Positions 39,335 to 51,028 of a DNA stretch of 56,136 bases are shown here, in pieces. Where the stretch lies: contig CADWAF010005195.1 of the NCBI GenBank assembly GCA_902984215.1, positions 1 to 56,136 on the forward strand, written 5' to 3'. How positions within the stretch are numbered: the stretch's first letter is position 1; the number at the start of each line of letters is the position of its first letter. The stretch comes from Willaertia magna (Eukaryota; Heterolobosea; Eutetramitea; Acrasida; Naegleriidae). The notes below the pieces were generated by a model. That model worked only from the letters and a program-made list of their open reading frames with translations, was not told where the DNA came from and ran no database searches. The translations under genes and the position numbers were made by a program.

Positions 39335-39943
39335 ATGAATTATAATAATAGAAGGGTGTATTACAAGAAATCAACCACACCCCAAGTGGAATCAACTGCC
39401 AACAACCACACCACTTTGGAACAACAACAACCAACCGAAAATAATTATAATAACAACAATATGAACAAACAATCCAATAATACATGTAATAACAAGTATT
39501 ATAATAAAAATAATTATAATAATAATAACAATTATAATAAGACTGGAAATAATTATTATAATAATAACAAAACTGAAACTAACTCCTATCATAATAATAA
39601 TAACGTAAGAAAACAAGAATTTGTCAAAGTTAAATCTTCTCCTAAAAGATATTCTCAACAAACCTATGGAAGTAATAATAACAATACCGTTAATAATAAT
39701 ACATTAGTCATGAATAACGTATCTGGAACTACAAATTATATTAATACTGTACCTTACTATAAAAACGGTTTATTTATTCCTCCAATTAATAATAATACCA
39801 ACAACAATAATATCACTAATAATACAGTCAATAATAACAAGGAAAAGAAGAAACTAGATATTAATGCTAAAGAATTCATTCCTCTAATAACTCCTCCTAG
39901 TTTCACTCCAGTAATTGTTCAGCATCCCGATGAAACAAAATAA
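39335..39943 (+). CDS. Asn-rich low-complexity protein with PAM2 motif
   Basis: This 202-aa protein is mostly Asn, Tyr and Lys repeats (residues 35-165), with no folded domain. Near the C-terminus (residues 174-183) is LDINAKEFIP, which fits the PAM2 motif (L-N-P-x-A-x-E-F-x-P) that binds the MLLE domain of poly(A)-binding protein. Known PAM2 proteins (Paip2, Tob, ataxin-2, LARP4) tune translation or deadenylation. A role in mRNA metabolism is therefore inferred. The start context is A-rich. The next gene, ASPM-like, converges on it. Confidence 0.6.
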   Translation: MNYNNRRVYYKKSTTPQVESTANNHTTLEQQQPTENNYNNNNMNKQSNNTCNNKYYNKNNYNNNNNYNKTGNNYYNNNKTETNSYHNNNNVRKQEFVKVKSSPKRYSQQTYGSNNNNTVNNNTLVMNNVSGTTNYINTVPYYKNGLFIPPINNNTNNNNITNNTVNNNKEKKKLDINAKEFIPLITPPSFTPVIVQHPDETK

Positions 39944-40055
39944 TAATCTGAACCACGTTTATATTTATTAATAACAGTTTGAAATGAAATAATGCTTTCT
40001 TTAGCTCAAGTAAAAAGAACTTTAGTGACATAGAATCTTGAATCTATAGGCCGTT

Positions 40056-40094
40056 AAAGAAGGAATTTTAAATCATTGTAATAGTTCCTTCTTT
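40056..40094. repeat. Ten-base-pair perfect hairpin between convergent genes
   Basis: AAAGAAGGAA (40056-40065) and TTCCTTCTTT (40085-40094) are exact inverted repeats around a 19-nt loop. The hairpin lies in the 196-bp gap between the stop codons of the PAM2 gene and the ASPM-like gene. It could form in the 3' UTR of either. It could also mark a small RNA, but no snoRNA box was seen. Confidence 0.4.
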
Positions 40095-40139
40095 TGTCAA
40101 TAGAATGAGAAGCGAATGCATGTACAATTAAATAAATGT

Positions 40140-43100
40140 TTATTTAATTTTCTTTAGAATCTCAATAAATTCTAGTAATGCTTCGTATGTGTAAACAATA
40201 GCACTTGTATTTTGACCATTGTGTAGAATTGACCTTTGCAGTTGTGGTTTTTGTTGTTGTTTCAATTGTTTTGAAATCATGCTACTATTGAGAGAAGTAT
40301 TTAAGTTTGAAATACTTTGTTTCGCTTGTGCATACTTCTTTTCACTTGTATACTTTCTTTCCATTACCTTAGATAAACTATTACAACGATTTAAAATTCC
40401 TTCTTTTACTGCTTTCAATCGTTTAGTGTCTGATTTCTTTAAAATTGTCATTGCCCTCATAAAGATTTCTTCTTTGTCTCTATACATTTGTAATTGTTCG
40501 AATAGAACATCGAAATATTCGTCCTTTTCATAAACAAAACAATTCAAATACATCAGTCTTGAAAGATGTATTAAGATGTCAAGTATATGTGTCAGAAGCT
40601 CGAGATGGGGTTTGGAACGATTGCAGCTTTTGATAAGGTTGTAAAGTATTGGAACAGCTCCATTGGTCACTAAACTTTCACAACAGTTATCACTCCATTT
40701 TGTTGTGACAGCAAGGTTCGCGCATGCCCTCATAACTTGGTTAACAGAATTTGATTTCAATAAAACATCTAATGATCTTTGTGTTCTATTCTTTAGTTTC
40801 ATTCTTTCATCCGAGTTTTGATTTAATTGTTCTATTCTTTCTCTTATTTTGTTGATATTTTCTGCATTGTTTCTTCTAACCTTGAAACCTCTAAATAGTT
40901 TTTGAATGATTGTAGCTGAGCTATTTAATTGAGAGGCTTTGTTTTTATATGCAACAAAGAACTTTCTTTCAACAAATCCTTTTACAATGGACTGAAGTAT
41001 TTCTGCTCTTTTTCTCTCATTTTCAAAATCATTTCTTGAATGGTAGCCATAGATAGATGCTTGGCACAAAGTTAATCTACAAATAGAGAAATAAACCTCT
41101 CTCCTAGAAAGGTAGTTTCTCATTAGGGATTGCATTATTGTAACATCACAATTTTTGCTTAGAAGAAGTTTTCTTTCTAAACCACCCCTAATACTTGCTT
41201 GAATAAACTTGGTGGTTTGAATACCATTTGATCTTTTTAATAGGCTCAAATGTCTTCTTATTGTTGATTGACAGATTATAATTCGTTGTTCTATTACAGA
41301 GGCATTCTCATTTGACAAAAAGTTTCTCACTAGTGCTTGGAATACTAGTACTCTATGATTTTCATTAAGGAAGTTATTTGTATTTACAAACATCCTTATT
41401 AATGTTTGAATATTAACTATTTGGTTGGTTTCACTGATGCTATTCATCTTTTGTAGTAATCCCCTTACTTTGGATTGGTAAATGATCACACTAGAATTGT
41501 CAACAATAAATTTCTTTTTTGTTAAATAGCCTCTGACAAGAGCTTGAAGGTCCAAAACAAAGGATTTGGATTGGTTAAATTTACTGCACTCTAAAAATCG
41601 TCTTGAATGTGATTGGCAAGCAATAATGATACCTCTAAATTGAATATGAGACTTTCTCCAGCAGTACATTCTTAGAGTGGCTTGTATCGTATTAACTGCG
41701 GTAATCAGTTGTTGCTTCTTCTTTAAGGCTAATCTTTGTCTTATAAGAGATTGTAATATTGTGACATTGTTTTTATATTCTCGTTCCATTTCTTCTATAT
41801 ATCTTTCAAATTCCATCATTTCATAATAATGCTGTTGTTCTAATATTTCAGTATACTCCTCTATCATTTGCCTTCTTTCCAAATATCCTCTTATTAATGC
41901 TTGTGATAAATATATATCATATTTGTCATTAAGTGTGTCTTCTCTGCATGTATGACCTCTAAAGGCAGATTGTATTTGTGTGATTCTGCTTTTGCTTTCA
42001 TTAAATGACCTTCTGCAAAGTTTTCCTCTAATAATCGATTGTAGTTTACAAATGTTATGTTTTGAGGCGAATAACTGATATCTTGAATGATAACCTCTAA
42101 TAGGTGATTGTATTAAGGTAGAGGCAGCAGAATACATTTGAAGTATTCTTTCATTTCTAAAACAAATAAATTTCTTTCTTGCTAAGTATCTTCTTAAATA
42201 AGATTGACAAGAAACTATTTCCTTTTTTTCTATGCTAAACCTATTTCTTAAGGCATGACCCAAAAGCCAACCTTTAAGAACAGCTAATGATCCATTCTTT
42301 ATAGTATTTTCTCTGTAATCAAACAATTGTACAAATAACTGAGATAACTTTTGTACCATTTTGTGTTCATCATACTCCATAGAATCCAAATCTTTGTTTT
42401 GTTGTTTAATTTTGGTTGGAGAGAAAGAGGCAACCCAATTTCCTCTATTATCATAATGTAAATGATGGAGTACTTCTTTATCTTCTTCTCTTGGTAATAT
42501 TTCTGATAAAGGAAGAGGTTCAGGTTGTCTATATTGATTAGAAATAAGGTTAAAAACAATCTCCTCCTCCTCTTTCAAACATCTTGCCGAAAAACTCCAT
42601 ATCTTATATTTAGATGGTAAACATTCACCGTATTTATCTAAAACTAGTTGTATCCATTGTAAAAGGGCAGAAATTCTGATATCTTTGTATCCTGGCAAAG
42701 GCGAAATTTGTTTGGTAATGTTGTAACCTAAATTTCTTAATTCTTGTGACATTTGAGGCAAGGTCATTGGTAGAAGATTTTCCAATTCACGCTGTTTTTC
42801 TTTGATTTTTTGAATTTCTTCTCTGGCAGTACTTCTTATAATTTTCTTTTGGCTCAATATAGCGGTATTTGTTTTTTCTTCGATAATAGATGTTGCAATA
42901 GATTTGGACTTATTTAATCTAGAAACAGATTCTTGTTTCATCTTGGAGGACTTCTGTATTTTTGATGTTTCCAACTTTGTATTATTTACGATGCCAGATA
43001 ACTTTTGGAACTTAGGGTTACTTGTGGATTGAAGTATTGAGACATCACGATTTATAACATTGGGTGTGTCACATTCAGCAATGTCCTTAATTTTCGCTTC

Positions 43101-43694
43101 TTCTTTTACTATTGAGGTTCTTTTGGTTTCGTTAACAACTTCTTTGTTGTCTATTGCCTCACCAATTAAAGCTACTGGCAATCTAAAACGAAAATCCCAT
43201 AAAAACAAAACTTGACAAGATACTTTTCCAGGTTGTTTTGGTTGCCAAAATATTTTTATATCATAATTTGATGTTTTGGGTGGAATTCTAAACATTACTT
43301 CTCTTACAGTAAAACCGTGAAGAGTTGGAAGTTTTTCAATCGATAAATCTTGTTCTTTGGTTGTAGGATTTGAAATTCTCAATTCAAGGGAGTGAGGTGT
43401 TTCAGAATGTATTGAGACTTTCCCAAAATCTATTATAGGCTTTTCAGCGAATTGTTTTAATACAAGGGTGGGTATTCCTGTAGTTTTAGGTATGAGTATA
43501 TTATTACTTGTAGGTTTTTGTTTTTTTAAAGTTTCCTTTTTATCTTTCTTTGGGTTGTAATCGCTTACTTTCCTAGTCCTAGTGTTATTTATATTTTCTT
43601 TATTACTTTGGTCATTGGCATTAAGTGAGCCGTCAATGTTTGAATCAGTATTAGCAAGCTTTATTCGTTTGTACTGGTTAGAAGATGGAAACAT
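40140..43694 (-). CDS. ASPM/Asp-like spindle protein with IQ repeats
   Basis: A 1,184-aa protein. Residues about 75-180 form an ASH/MSP-type beta domain (IDFGKVSIHS ... FRIPPKTSNYDIKIFWQPKQ), the N-terminal hallmark of ASPM. A helical middle region includes ISALLQWIQLVLDKYG and VLKGWLLGHALRN. From about residue 485 to 920 there are roughly 18 IQ-like repeats of the form IQSxxRGxxxRxxF, spaced 22-30 residues apart; these bind calmodulin-like light chains. The C-terminal 200 residues look like armadillo-type helices, also as in ASPM. ASPM proteins focus microtubule minus ends at spindle poles. The calponin-homology region is weak or missing. A 74-bp promoter is shared with the coiled-coil gene at 43769. 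Confidence 0.85.
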   Translation of the reverse strand: MFPSSNQYKRIKLANTDSNIDGSLNANDQSNKENINNTRTRKVSDYNPKKDKKETLKKQKPTSNNILIPKTTGIPTLVLKQFAEKPIIDFGKVSIHSETPHSLELRISNPTTKEQDLSIEKLPTLHGFTVREVMFRIPPKTSNYDIKIFWQPKQPGKVSCQVLFLWDFRFRLPVALIGEAIDNKEVVNETKRTSIVKEEAKIKDIAECDTPNVINRDVSILQSTSNPKFQKLSGIVNNTKLETSKIQKSSKMKQESVSRLNKSKSIATSIIEEKTNTAILSQKKIIRSTAREEIQKIKEKQRELENLLPMTLPQMSQELRNLGYNITKQISPLPGYKDIRISALLQWIQLVLDKYGECLPSKYKIWSFSARCLKEEEEIVFNLISNQYRQPEPLPLSEILPREEDKEVLHHLHYDNRGNWVASFSPTKIKQQNKDLDSMEYDEHKMVQKLSQLFVQLFDYRENTIKNGSLAVLKGWLLGHALRNRFSIEKKEIVSCQSYLRRYLARKKFICFRNERILQMYSAASTLIQSPIRGYHSRYQLFASKHNICKLQSIIRGKLCRRSFNESKSRITQIQSAFRGHTCREDTLNDKYDIYLSQALIRGYLERRQMIEEYTEILEQQHYYEMMEFERYIEEMEREYKNNVTILQSLIRQRLALKKKQQLITAVNTIQATLRMYCWRKSHIQFRGIIIACQSHSRRFLECSKFNQSKSFVLDLQALVRGYLTKKKFIVDNSSVIIYQSKVRGLLQKMNSISETNQIVNIQTLIRMFVNTNNFLNENHRVLVFQALVRNFLSNENASVIEQRIIICQSTIRRHLSLLKRSNGIQTTKFIQASIRGGLERKLLLSKNCDVTIMQSLMRNYLSRREVYFSICRLTLCQASIYGYHSRNDFENERKRAEILQSIVKGFVERKFFVAYKNKASQLNSSATIIQKLFRGFKVRRNNAENINKIRERIEQLNQNSDERMKLKNRTQRSLDVLLKSNSVNQVMRACANLAVTTKWSDNCCESLVTNGAVPILYNLIKSCNRSKPHLELLTHILDILIHLSRLMYLNCFVYEKDEYFDVLFEQLQMYRDKEEIFMRAMTILKKSDTKRLKAVKEGILNRCNSLSKVMERKYTSEKKYAQAKQSISNLNTSLNSSMISKQLKQQQKPQLQRSILHNGQNTSAIVYTYEALLEFIEILKKIK

Positions 43695-43711
43695 TTTTTT
43701 TTGAAATTAAA

Positions 43712-43757
43712 GCGGGAGTAAACGTTTCTCAACAGTTTTTCAAAAATTAGCGGGAAA
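43712..43757. promoter_or_regulatory. Paired E2F-like sites in a bidirectional promoter
   Basis: GCGGGA (43712-43717) and GCGGGAAA (43750-43757) lie within the 74 bp between the divergent starts of the ASPM-like gene and the coiled-coil gene. GCGGGAAA is a core E2F/DP site. The rest of the gap is AT-rich, so the two copies stand out. They suggest joint cell-cycle control; not proven. Confidence 0.4.
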
Positions 43758-43768
43758 AAAAACAAAAA

Positions 43769-45967
43769 ATGTCTAATTTTAATGATCTAAACTTCTTTGA
43801 GGAGGAAGAGTCTCATCGAAACAGAGAAAACTATGAAATCTCTAAACCATCTAGCAATAGAAAAAACGCTTATCTAAATTACGAGGATTACGAATGGGAT
43901 GAAGAAGATGAAAAGTTATTAAGGGAACAAGAGGCTGGATACGAAATGACACACCAAGATCACGAAGAGGATATTGAAGGAATCGAAGAAGTAGAAAGAC
44001 TAACAGAAGAAGAGCTAACTTCCAAAGTAAAAGAATTAAACATTATAGCCTTGAAAATAGATATAGGAATAAGATCTCAAGAATTGTCGGAAACCCAGTT
44101 CAGACAATACATTGATGAAATGAATAACACTGTAAAACTAGTTTGTCAAAATGTTAATTCCAACAGAGATCTTATTCCTTACAACTTTTCTAAGGAATCT
44201 ACATATTCTTCTACAATAATTCCTTTGGTAAGAGGGTTGAAGGAAGATATTAGAAATTATTTTCATTCCCAAGATAGTTCAGCAAACACTTCACTGAATC
44301 AAAAATCAATGCCAAATAATAACATTAATAACAATGTTAAAGAGAATTGGAATCAAAGAACGTACGAGGTTGAGGAAGATAATTTGTCAGAGGAGCAAAC
44401 TGATAATAACGAATATGAAGAAGATGATGAAGAAAATCAATATGAATTAAGACATGAACAATATGAAGATCAAGACTCTTACTCCAGAGAAGACGAAAGG
44501 CAAGAAACGAATTATAGTGAAGAAGAGAAATATGAAGAATCTTCCAGTAATTTTTCTTTAACACCTATATTAGAAAATTTGAAAGCTAAAGTTGACAACT
44601 TAAGGAAGAACTGCGCTGAAAAAAGTATGTCCCTTATAAAATCTAGAAGTAAGAGAGAAGCCGTATTGTTAGAGTACCAATTGGCTGAAAATTTATCAAA
44701 ATATGATGACCATACTTCTTCCAATGAAGCATGCCGTTCTTTACTTCAAAAATTACTTCAAAATTACGAAATGGAAATGAAAATGCTTGAAGAGGAGTGT
44801 CAAAGGTATGAAAAAGAATCTAGTGACATTAGCCTGAACCTCAGTAAAATTTTGAATAGCTCAAGATTCCCAGAAGAACAAGAAATTAGTACCCCAAATC
44901 CAAGAACTAAACCGAGAGAAACATTTATACAGGAAGAAATTCAAACAAAACCAAATGTTAATGCCATTCCTAGCTCGTTTGTGACACCAAAAAATCAAAA
45001 ATTTTCATCAGTGTTTGGGAATCAAAATGACCACACAACTGAGCCAGCGTTGTTGACACCTTCTCAAATTAGAGAAAGGCAAGAAAATTATCTCATTCAA
45101 GATATGTACAATAAGTTGGAAGCTAGTCTTTCAAAAACTCCTAAATCTGAGGATAACAAAAGAAAAGAAGAAGTTGACTTTAAGGCTGCAAACCAAATGA
45201 AAAAGAAACCAAATGAAAACGATTCACATAAAACAAATTTGAACTCAAAAGAGGAAAAGAAAAAGACTGTTTCTCCTGAAACTGCTCGTAGATTGGCAGT
45301 GGAAAGACTGAAAAAACAAAAGCAAAAAGAAAAAGAGCAAAAAGAAAGAGAAGAGGCAGAAAGACAAGAAAGAATAAGAAGAATGGAAGAATTCAACCAA
45401 AGAACTCAAGAGTATAATTATTCTCAACAAAAAGCAGCCACATCTAAGAAGTACGTAGAAGAGCTACTGAACTCTATGGATTTAGATTTTGAAGAGTACG
45501 AACAAATGACAGAAGAAGAAAAAAAGAACCACAACGAAAAGATTATTGCAGAAGCAACAAGAAAGGCACAACTTAGGGCAAAGGAGATGAAAGTCAGAGA
45601 AGCCCAAAGACAAAGGGAGCTTGAAGAAGAAAGAAAACGAAAGGAAGCTGAAAAGTGGAGAAAGAGAGATGAAGCTCTTGCTGCCTTCAAACTAAAGCAA
45701 GATTTAGAGAAAAAGGAAGAACACCAAGAGAACAAGAAAAAACCAACAAACAAGAAGAAAAAAGATGAAGAAATAATAAATTTACCAAGGCAAACTAAGA
45801 AAGAGAGGCCTGTGATAAACCAAAACACCAACTTCAAACCAATTATGCACTCACCAAATAGAGCAATACCAACTAGTCCACTACTTGACCTTGACGGAGA
45901 GGAGGATCAAATAGATGAATTTCTTCAATTTTCACCTGCCCCACCAATGTTTTCAGAACAGCGTTGA
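43769..45967 (+). CDS. Acidic coiled-coil protein, unknown family
   Basis: A 732-aa protein with three zones. Residues 1-260 are very acidic (Glu/Asp-rich, e.g. YEEDDEENQYELRHEQYEDQ). Residues 265-360 are a helical segment that may coil (NLRKNCAEKSMSLIKSR). From 490 to 670 there is a long charged single helix or coiled coil rich in Lys, Glu and Arg (RQRELEEERKRKEAEKWRKR). No catalytic domain is visible. Its 74-bp head-to-head spacing from the ASPM-like gene, with shared E2F-like sites, suggests a role in the spindle, centrosome or chromosomes; that is inference. I do not recognise the family. Confidence 0.65.
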   Translation: MSNFNDLNFFEEEESHRNRENYEISKPSSNRKNAYLNYEDYEWDEEDEKLLREQEAGYEMTHQDHEEDIEGIEEVERLTEEELTSKVKELNIIALKIDIGIRSQELSETQFRQYIDEMNNTVKLVCQNVNSNRDLIPYNFSKESTYSSTIIPLVRGLKEDIRNYFHSQDSSANTSLNQKSMPNNNINNNVKENWNQRTYEVEEDNLSEEQTDNNEYEEDDEENQYELRHEQYEDQDSYSREDERQETNYSEEEKYEESSSNFSLTPILENLKAKVDNLRKNCAEKSMSLIKSRSKREAVLLEYQLAENLSKYDDHTSSNEACRSLLQKLLQNYEMEMKMLEEECQRYEKESSDISLNLSKILNSSRFPEEQEISTPNPRTKPRETFIQEEIQTKPNVNAIPSSFVTPKNQKFSSVFGNQNDHTTEPALLTPSQIRERQENYLIQDMYNKLEASLSKTPKSEDNKRKEEVDFKAANQMKKKPNENDSHKTNLNSKEEKKKTVSPETARRLAVERLKKQKQKEKEQKEREEAERQERIRRMEEFNQRTQEYNYSQQKAATSKKYVEELLNSMDLDFEEYEQMTEEEKKNHNEKIIAEATRKAQLRAKEMKVREAQRQRELEEERKRKEAEKWRKRDEALAAFKLKQDLEKKEEHQENKKKPTNKKKKDEEIINLPRQTKKERPVINQNTNFKPIMHSPNRAIPTSPLLDLDGEEDQIDEFLQFSPAPPMFSEQR

Positions 45968-45993
45968 ATTAAAAATTGATGTTTATAATTTTA

Positions 45994-48900
45994 TTATTGT
46001 TGAGTTACTTTTTTTCCTATTCTATTAAATATGTCAACCAAAATGAAACGAATTTCTCTGTGTTGGGTCAACATTAATTTAGTAAATATTGGGTAGAACT
46101 TGGATAAATATTTTGTGAATTGCTCTTCAGAAAATGAGAGACATACTTCAAGTATTAAAACAATTGTTGGGATTAAGGCGTTCATTAATTTTTGGCCACA
46201 CAAAACAGTATCTTGTTGAATGTCTACTTCAACAGGATCAATTTCATAAGGTACAATACCAATGTGTTGTAAATACCTTTGTAAACTCCTTTCGCAAATT
46301 TCAATAATTAATACTTCTCCAACTTTTTCTCTCTTCTTTTGTTCCTCAGTGGATGCTTCTGAAAACATTTTTGAACAAACATTTAAGTATGATGTCAGTG
46401 AAGTCATCTCAATTTCAATTTCACAATCATTTTCAGTTGGACCTTTTTGTTTAACGTTAAAATCAGCTGCAATTCTGTGACATTCAAGTAAAGATCCAAG
46501 TAACTTTTCAACATGTGATAGTTGCATATTATCATATTGAGAGAATATTACATCATTTGTTGTTTGAACAAGTTTAAGTCTAATTCTACTATCTATTGGT
46601 GATTTTAATTTCAAATTAATTGTAAGTAAATTATTAAATTCATTGCAAATACAATCCCAATTATCAGAATCAAACTTCTCACCACATAAATGAATAAATT
46701 GTTTTAAAGTTTCAATACCAATTTCAGCTAACTTTTCATTCTTTATCTTCTTTTCTACAACTATTGGTGCTACTACTGCTGTCTTTTCAGTTTCATTAGT
46801 ACTACTTCCTTCTTGTGTTGGTTGAGATGATTTATCATTATTATTGTCTTCTTCAGCTTTAAAGAAACAATGTTCACCAATTAATTTCAAAATATCTTTA
46901 AATAAGAACTTGATTGTATCAAAATATTGAGAAAATAGAGTTACCATTAAAGAAAGTGCTTTACGACAAGTACTATTAATCCAAGTGTCATCCATAATAT
47001 TAGCTTGTTTAATTTCATCAAATATTGGGAATAAAACACCTGTAAAAACAACTTCCCATAATTTAGCAGAAAATCTATCACCAATTTCTCTATTAATCAG
47101 AATATCTTCAAATAATGTTTTAACAGCATTAGTTCTAACTTCTTCTCTTCTATCATCACTTATTAATCTAGATAAACCAGTTAATATAGGGAACCATAAC
47201 TTAAAATGTACTTCATCATCTGTATATATTTTTACATCTTTAATTGCATCAACATTATTATTTACAATATGCATTGCACAAAGCTTTAAAAGTGAAATAG
47301 CATCTAATGCAATACTCATACTTGATAGATTACGTGCAAATGAAGTTAAACAAAGAACACAATCAACAAATGATTCATTTTGTTGAATTTGATTAAAATA
47401 GTTAACATCACCATTTTCCTTCATTAAAGTAGAAACATATTTAAATCCTTCTTCTGTCACTCCACAAGTAGCTGATTGAGAAAAGATTTGTAAAATAGTT
47501 TTCCATCCTGATTTAATATTATAATATCTACCTAAAATCATTTGTCCAACACATTCAACTGTTAATGATCTAATAGATCCCTTATTAGATTGTTGAATAA
47601 TTTGTAAGAATGGTTTTAAGAAATCTCTTTGGAAGTGATAATTTGCTAATTCATCTTGTTCTAAGAACTTCATAGATAATTGTCTTAATGAATCAATTGC
47701 ATTCATTGCAATAGTTTGGTCATCGTGTGTACCTACAGTGATAAAATGTTTACCCATATGTACCCATAACTTGGACCAAACAATTTTAATTCTATTAATA
47801 TTATAGTGAGCTACTTCAATTAATTTTTGTAAACTAAATGTTCTAGGGGTAGGATTAATATTAATATTACCTGTACATGTCATTCTATTTGCTTTTGGAT
47901 TAATTTCATCATTTGAAACACCACATAGGCTCTTAACAAAACTTTCAATGGCATCATCACTTAATTCTCCTGATTTAACAAAGATTTTATCAATAACTAA
48001 ATGATCAATGCTATTATTCATTATAGTTTGGGAATTTACTTGTTCAGGTGTTAATTCAGACGAAACTTTTGACATTCTCTTCTTGGAAGCTTGTGGAACA
48101 TCTGATTGTAATCTTTCTAATTGGGAAACGCACTCCAAAATATTTGCCCAACTATCTTTCAAGAAATTACCTTCGATATCAGCAATCTTTAATAATAATT
48201 TAATTGCCTTGATATGTCTTTCTTGCATTATATATTTACTCTTTATCAAATCTTGATTTTGATGATCTTGGTTTTGTGCTTCATAATCCTTTTCAGAAAT
48301 TGTTAATTTAGTGAAATGACATAGTGTTTGAACAAATGCCAATCTTTCACTACCCATATCAAATCTAGCAGTGATGTGAATTGCATATTCTAATCCTCTT
48401 AAACAGTTATCGTGTGCTCTTCCATCAGGGGCTTTATCCTTTTCAAGAGTTATTTTAATAGATTCTTTAAATAATTCCCAAGTAGCTTCCATCATTGTTT
48501 TCACATGAGAAATATCACTTGCTGTAAAAAATTGATCTTCATCTTGTGATTTTGAAGTTTTAAAAAGGGACTTTGTTTCTTTCTCTAATTTTTCACTTTC
48601 TAAACTAAATAACATTCTCTTTTTTCTAGGATTTTGTTGAGCATTAACTTGTGCTTGTTTATCTGTATCTACTGCAACAATATCATCATCTTTAAGTTTA
48701 ATTTCATTATTCTTAATGGAATTATAAATCAATTCTTGATATTTGTGGTCAATATCACCACCATCATTAATTTTTGTGTTATTTGCAATAAATTGGTCTA
48801 ATGTCATTCTTTCACGGAAAGCAAATGCAGGATTATGCAATTCAGTGTTTAACATAATAACTGAATAAGTGAAAACATAACAAGCATCAGCATTAGCAAA

Positions 48901-51028
48901 TGAAGTACTCTTTCCATTATCTTTAAAATATCTTTCTGCAAATTTTTGTACAACTCTGTCAATTTGTTGACCTTCACCGGGTAATCTAAAAGTATTTAAG
49001 TAATCTCTTAAAGCGACATCAAAAGCCTTTCCTTCAAATGATTGTAAATCAGTGAAAGCATGAAGGATATCTAAATTCTCCAATTCACCAACAAACTCAC
49101 CAATCATTTTCTTTGCTAAGCCATCAGTTTTATAAAGGAATTTTGCAACGGCTTGAACATATTCAGCTCTTCCTACTTTCTCAGGATCCGGCAAGTGACC
49201 AATATCAACCATATATTTAACACCTTTACTTGGTTTTCGATTAAATAATTTTATACCTTCCTTTAAACCAATCTTTAAACTTCTTGCCTTTTCAAATCTT
49301 TCAGCTTCTGATGAATCTTCAATTTGAATTGATTTAGAATCAGTTTCATTTTGTTTTTCACTCATCCATTTAACTAATGATTCTAAAAGAGAAACCATTG
49401 AAGATAAAGAAGCACCTTTTAATTTCATTTCTTGAGAATAAGTTAACCATTCTCCTTCTGCTTGTAAATTTACAACAACATTAGATAATTCACTAACTAT
49501 TTGTTCATAAAGATTTAAAGCATCTAATGAACAATCATAATTTACGAAAATATCTAAAAGTGTTTGTGGATCATTACAAATAAAATTTAACACTTGTATC
49601 ACTAACATTTTATGATGATATGTACTATTCTCAGAATGAAGAATTCTTAAAAAGTTTGTTAAAAATATACTAATTTCATTCTTTAAATGTATTTTAAAAT
49701 ATTTTATCAAAGACTTAAATATCGATAATGAAAGTGAAAATATTGCTGGAACTGGACTCATACAATTTCTAATTAAAGATAAACATAAAAATTGTTTAAT
49801 ATCTGCAATAAATGTTTCTGTTGTTTGAAATACAGGTCCACTATTTTCCAAAACATTATGTATTAATTCTAAAGATAATAATCTACTCTTTAATTCTATA
49901 GATTCAGGTGTTGGACTATTAAACATTTTAGTAAATTAATAAATTAAATAAACTTACTTTTTAGGTAAAGCCTTCATAGCTAATCTACATAATGCTCTAA
50001 AGATAAAGAAAGCATCTTTTTGATATTGATTATCAAATATTGGGGCTGTACTTGAAGAATTACCATCCATTTCATCACCACTTTCCGTTCTTTTATGTCT
50101 TGTTGTCTTTTGACCTCCAGTTGTTGGAGTATTTGGTGTATCATTATCATCTTCATCTTCTTCATTCTCTAAATCATATTGTTGTTGTTCTAAAATTTGT
50201 TGGGCTACTTCATCCATTAAACAATCAACAATTTCATCTATATATTCTTGAGTTGGTTTCTTTTCCGCTGGAATAGTTGTATTTGCATCTTGTTTTATAG
50301 GAGAATCTTGACTTGGTGAAGAAATAGTGTCATTATTATGGGTTCCATTTTCTTGTAATTTAGATTTTGGCGGTTTTGATTCCATTCGTTGAAATATTAT
50401 ATTTAACATTTGATTTAAAGTTGCTTGCGCAGTTTTTCTATTTACTTCATTCTTTGAAACTAAATGTATATTAAAACATGTCTTAACAGTTAATCGGAGG
50501 CTTCTACCATGGATATCGCATGATGTAACAGCTGTTAATAAAGCCTTTATAATTTGAAGTTGAACATTATCATCTTGTGTTGGATCGAAACAATTGGCTA
50601 TTGTAGCGATAACTACATCAATAAGTAAATCACTCTTTCCTTCATATTGTACTTTACTGTCAATATATCCGTATGCCATTAATTTATGTAAACAATCTAA
50701 TGCAGGTTCTACAATAATTGATTTTTTAGTTGCACAAGCCAATTCTAATGGCCTAACATATTTATTTGGATTTTCTGATATATCTCTTAAAACATCGGTT
50801 TCATTCTTTTCCATCTTTTTAATGGATTCTAATTATTTATTAAATAATTATTGTTCATAAAAACATACCTAGTATATCATTACAAGCAGTTCTTAATTCA
50901 GGGTATCTTTTTTGAGCATTCTTTATGATCTTTTCAATAGAAGTTATATAAAAGACATTCATTGCTTGTGTTGTTCCCGATGTTGTTGGTGAAGGAACTG
51001 ATCTTTTAAAAAAATTTGAAAACATCAT
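45994..51028 (-). CDS. BIG-type ARF guanine-nucleotide exchange factor (Sec7 domain), three exons
   Basis: Exons: 51028-50869, 50828-49958, 49915-45994; introns are 40 and 41 bp; 1,650 aa. The junctions restore family sequence: DILESIKKMEKN at the first and ALPKNPTPESIELKSRLLSL at the second. The N-terminal DCB/HUS regions include LEKALRY-type helices and FIFRALCRLAMK. The Sec7 domain (about residues 555-755) has FLRLPGEGQQ-type loop FRLPGEGQQIDR with the catalytic Glu near residue 658, followed by YSVIMLNTELHNP. Downstream HDS helices match BIG1/BIG2 and yeast Sec7. Such proteins activate ARF on the trans-Golgi and recruit coats. MMFSNFFKRS is the start; two ATGs in tandem precede it without effect on frame. 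Confidence 0.92.
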
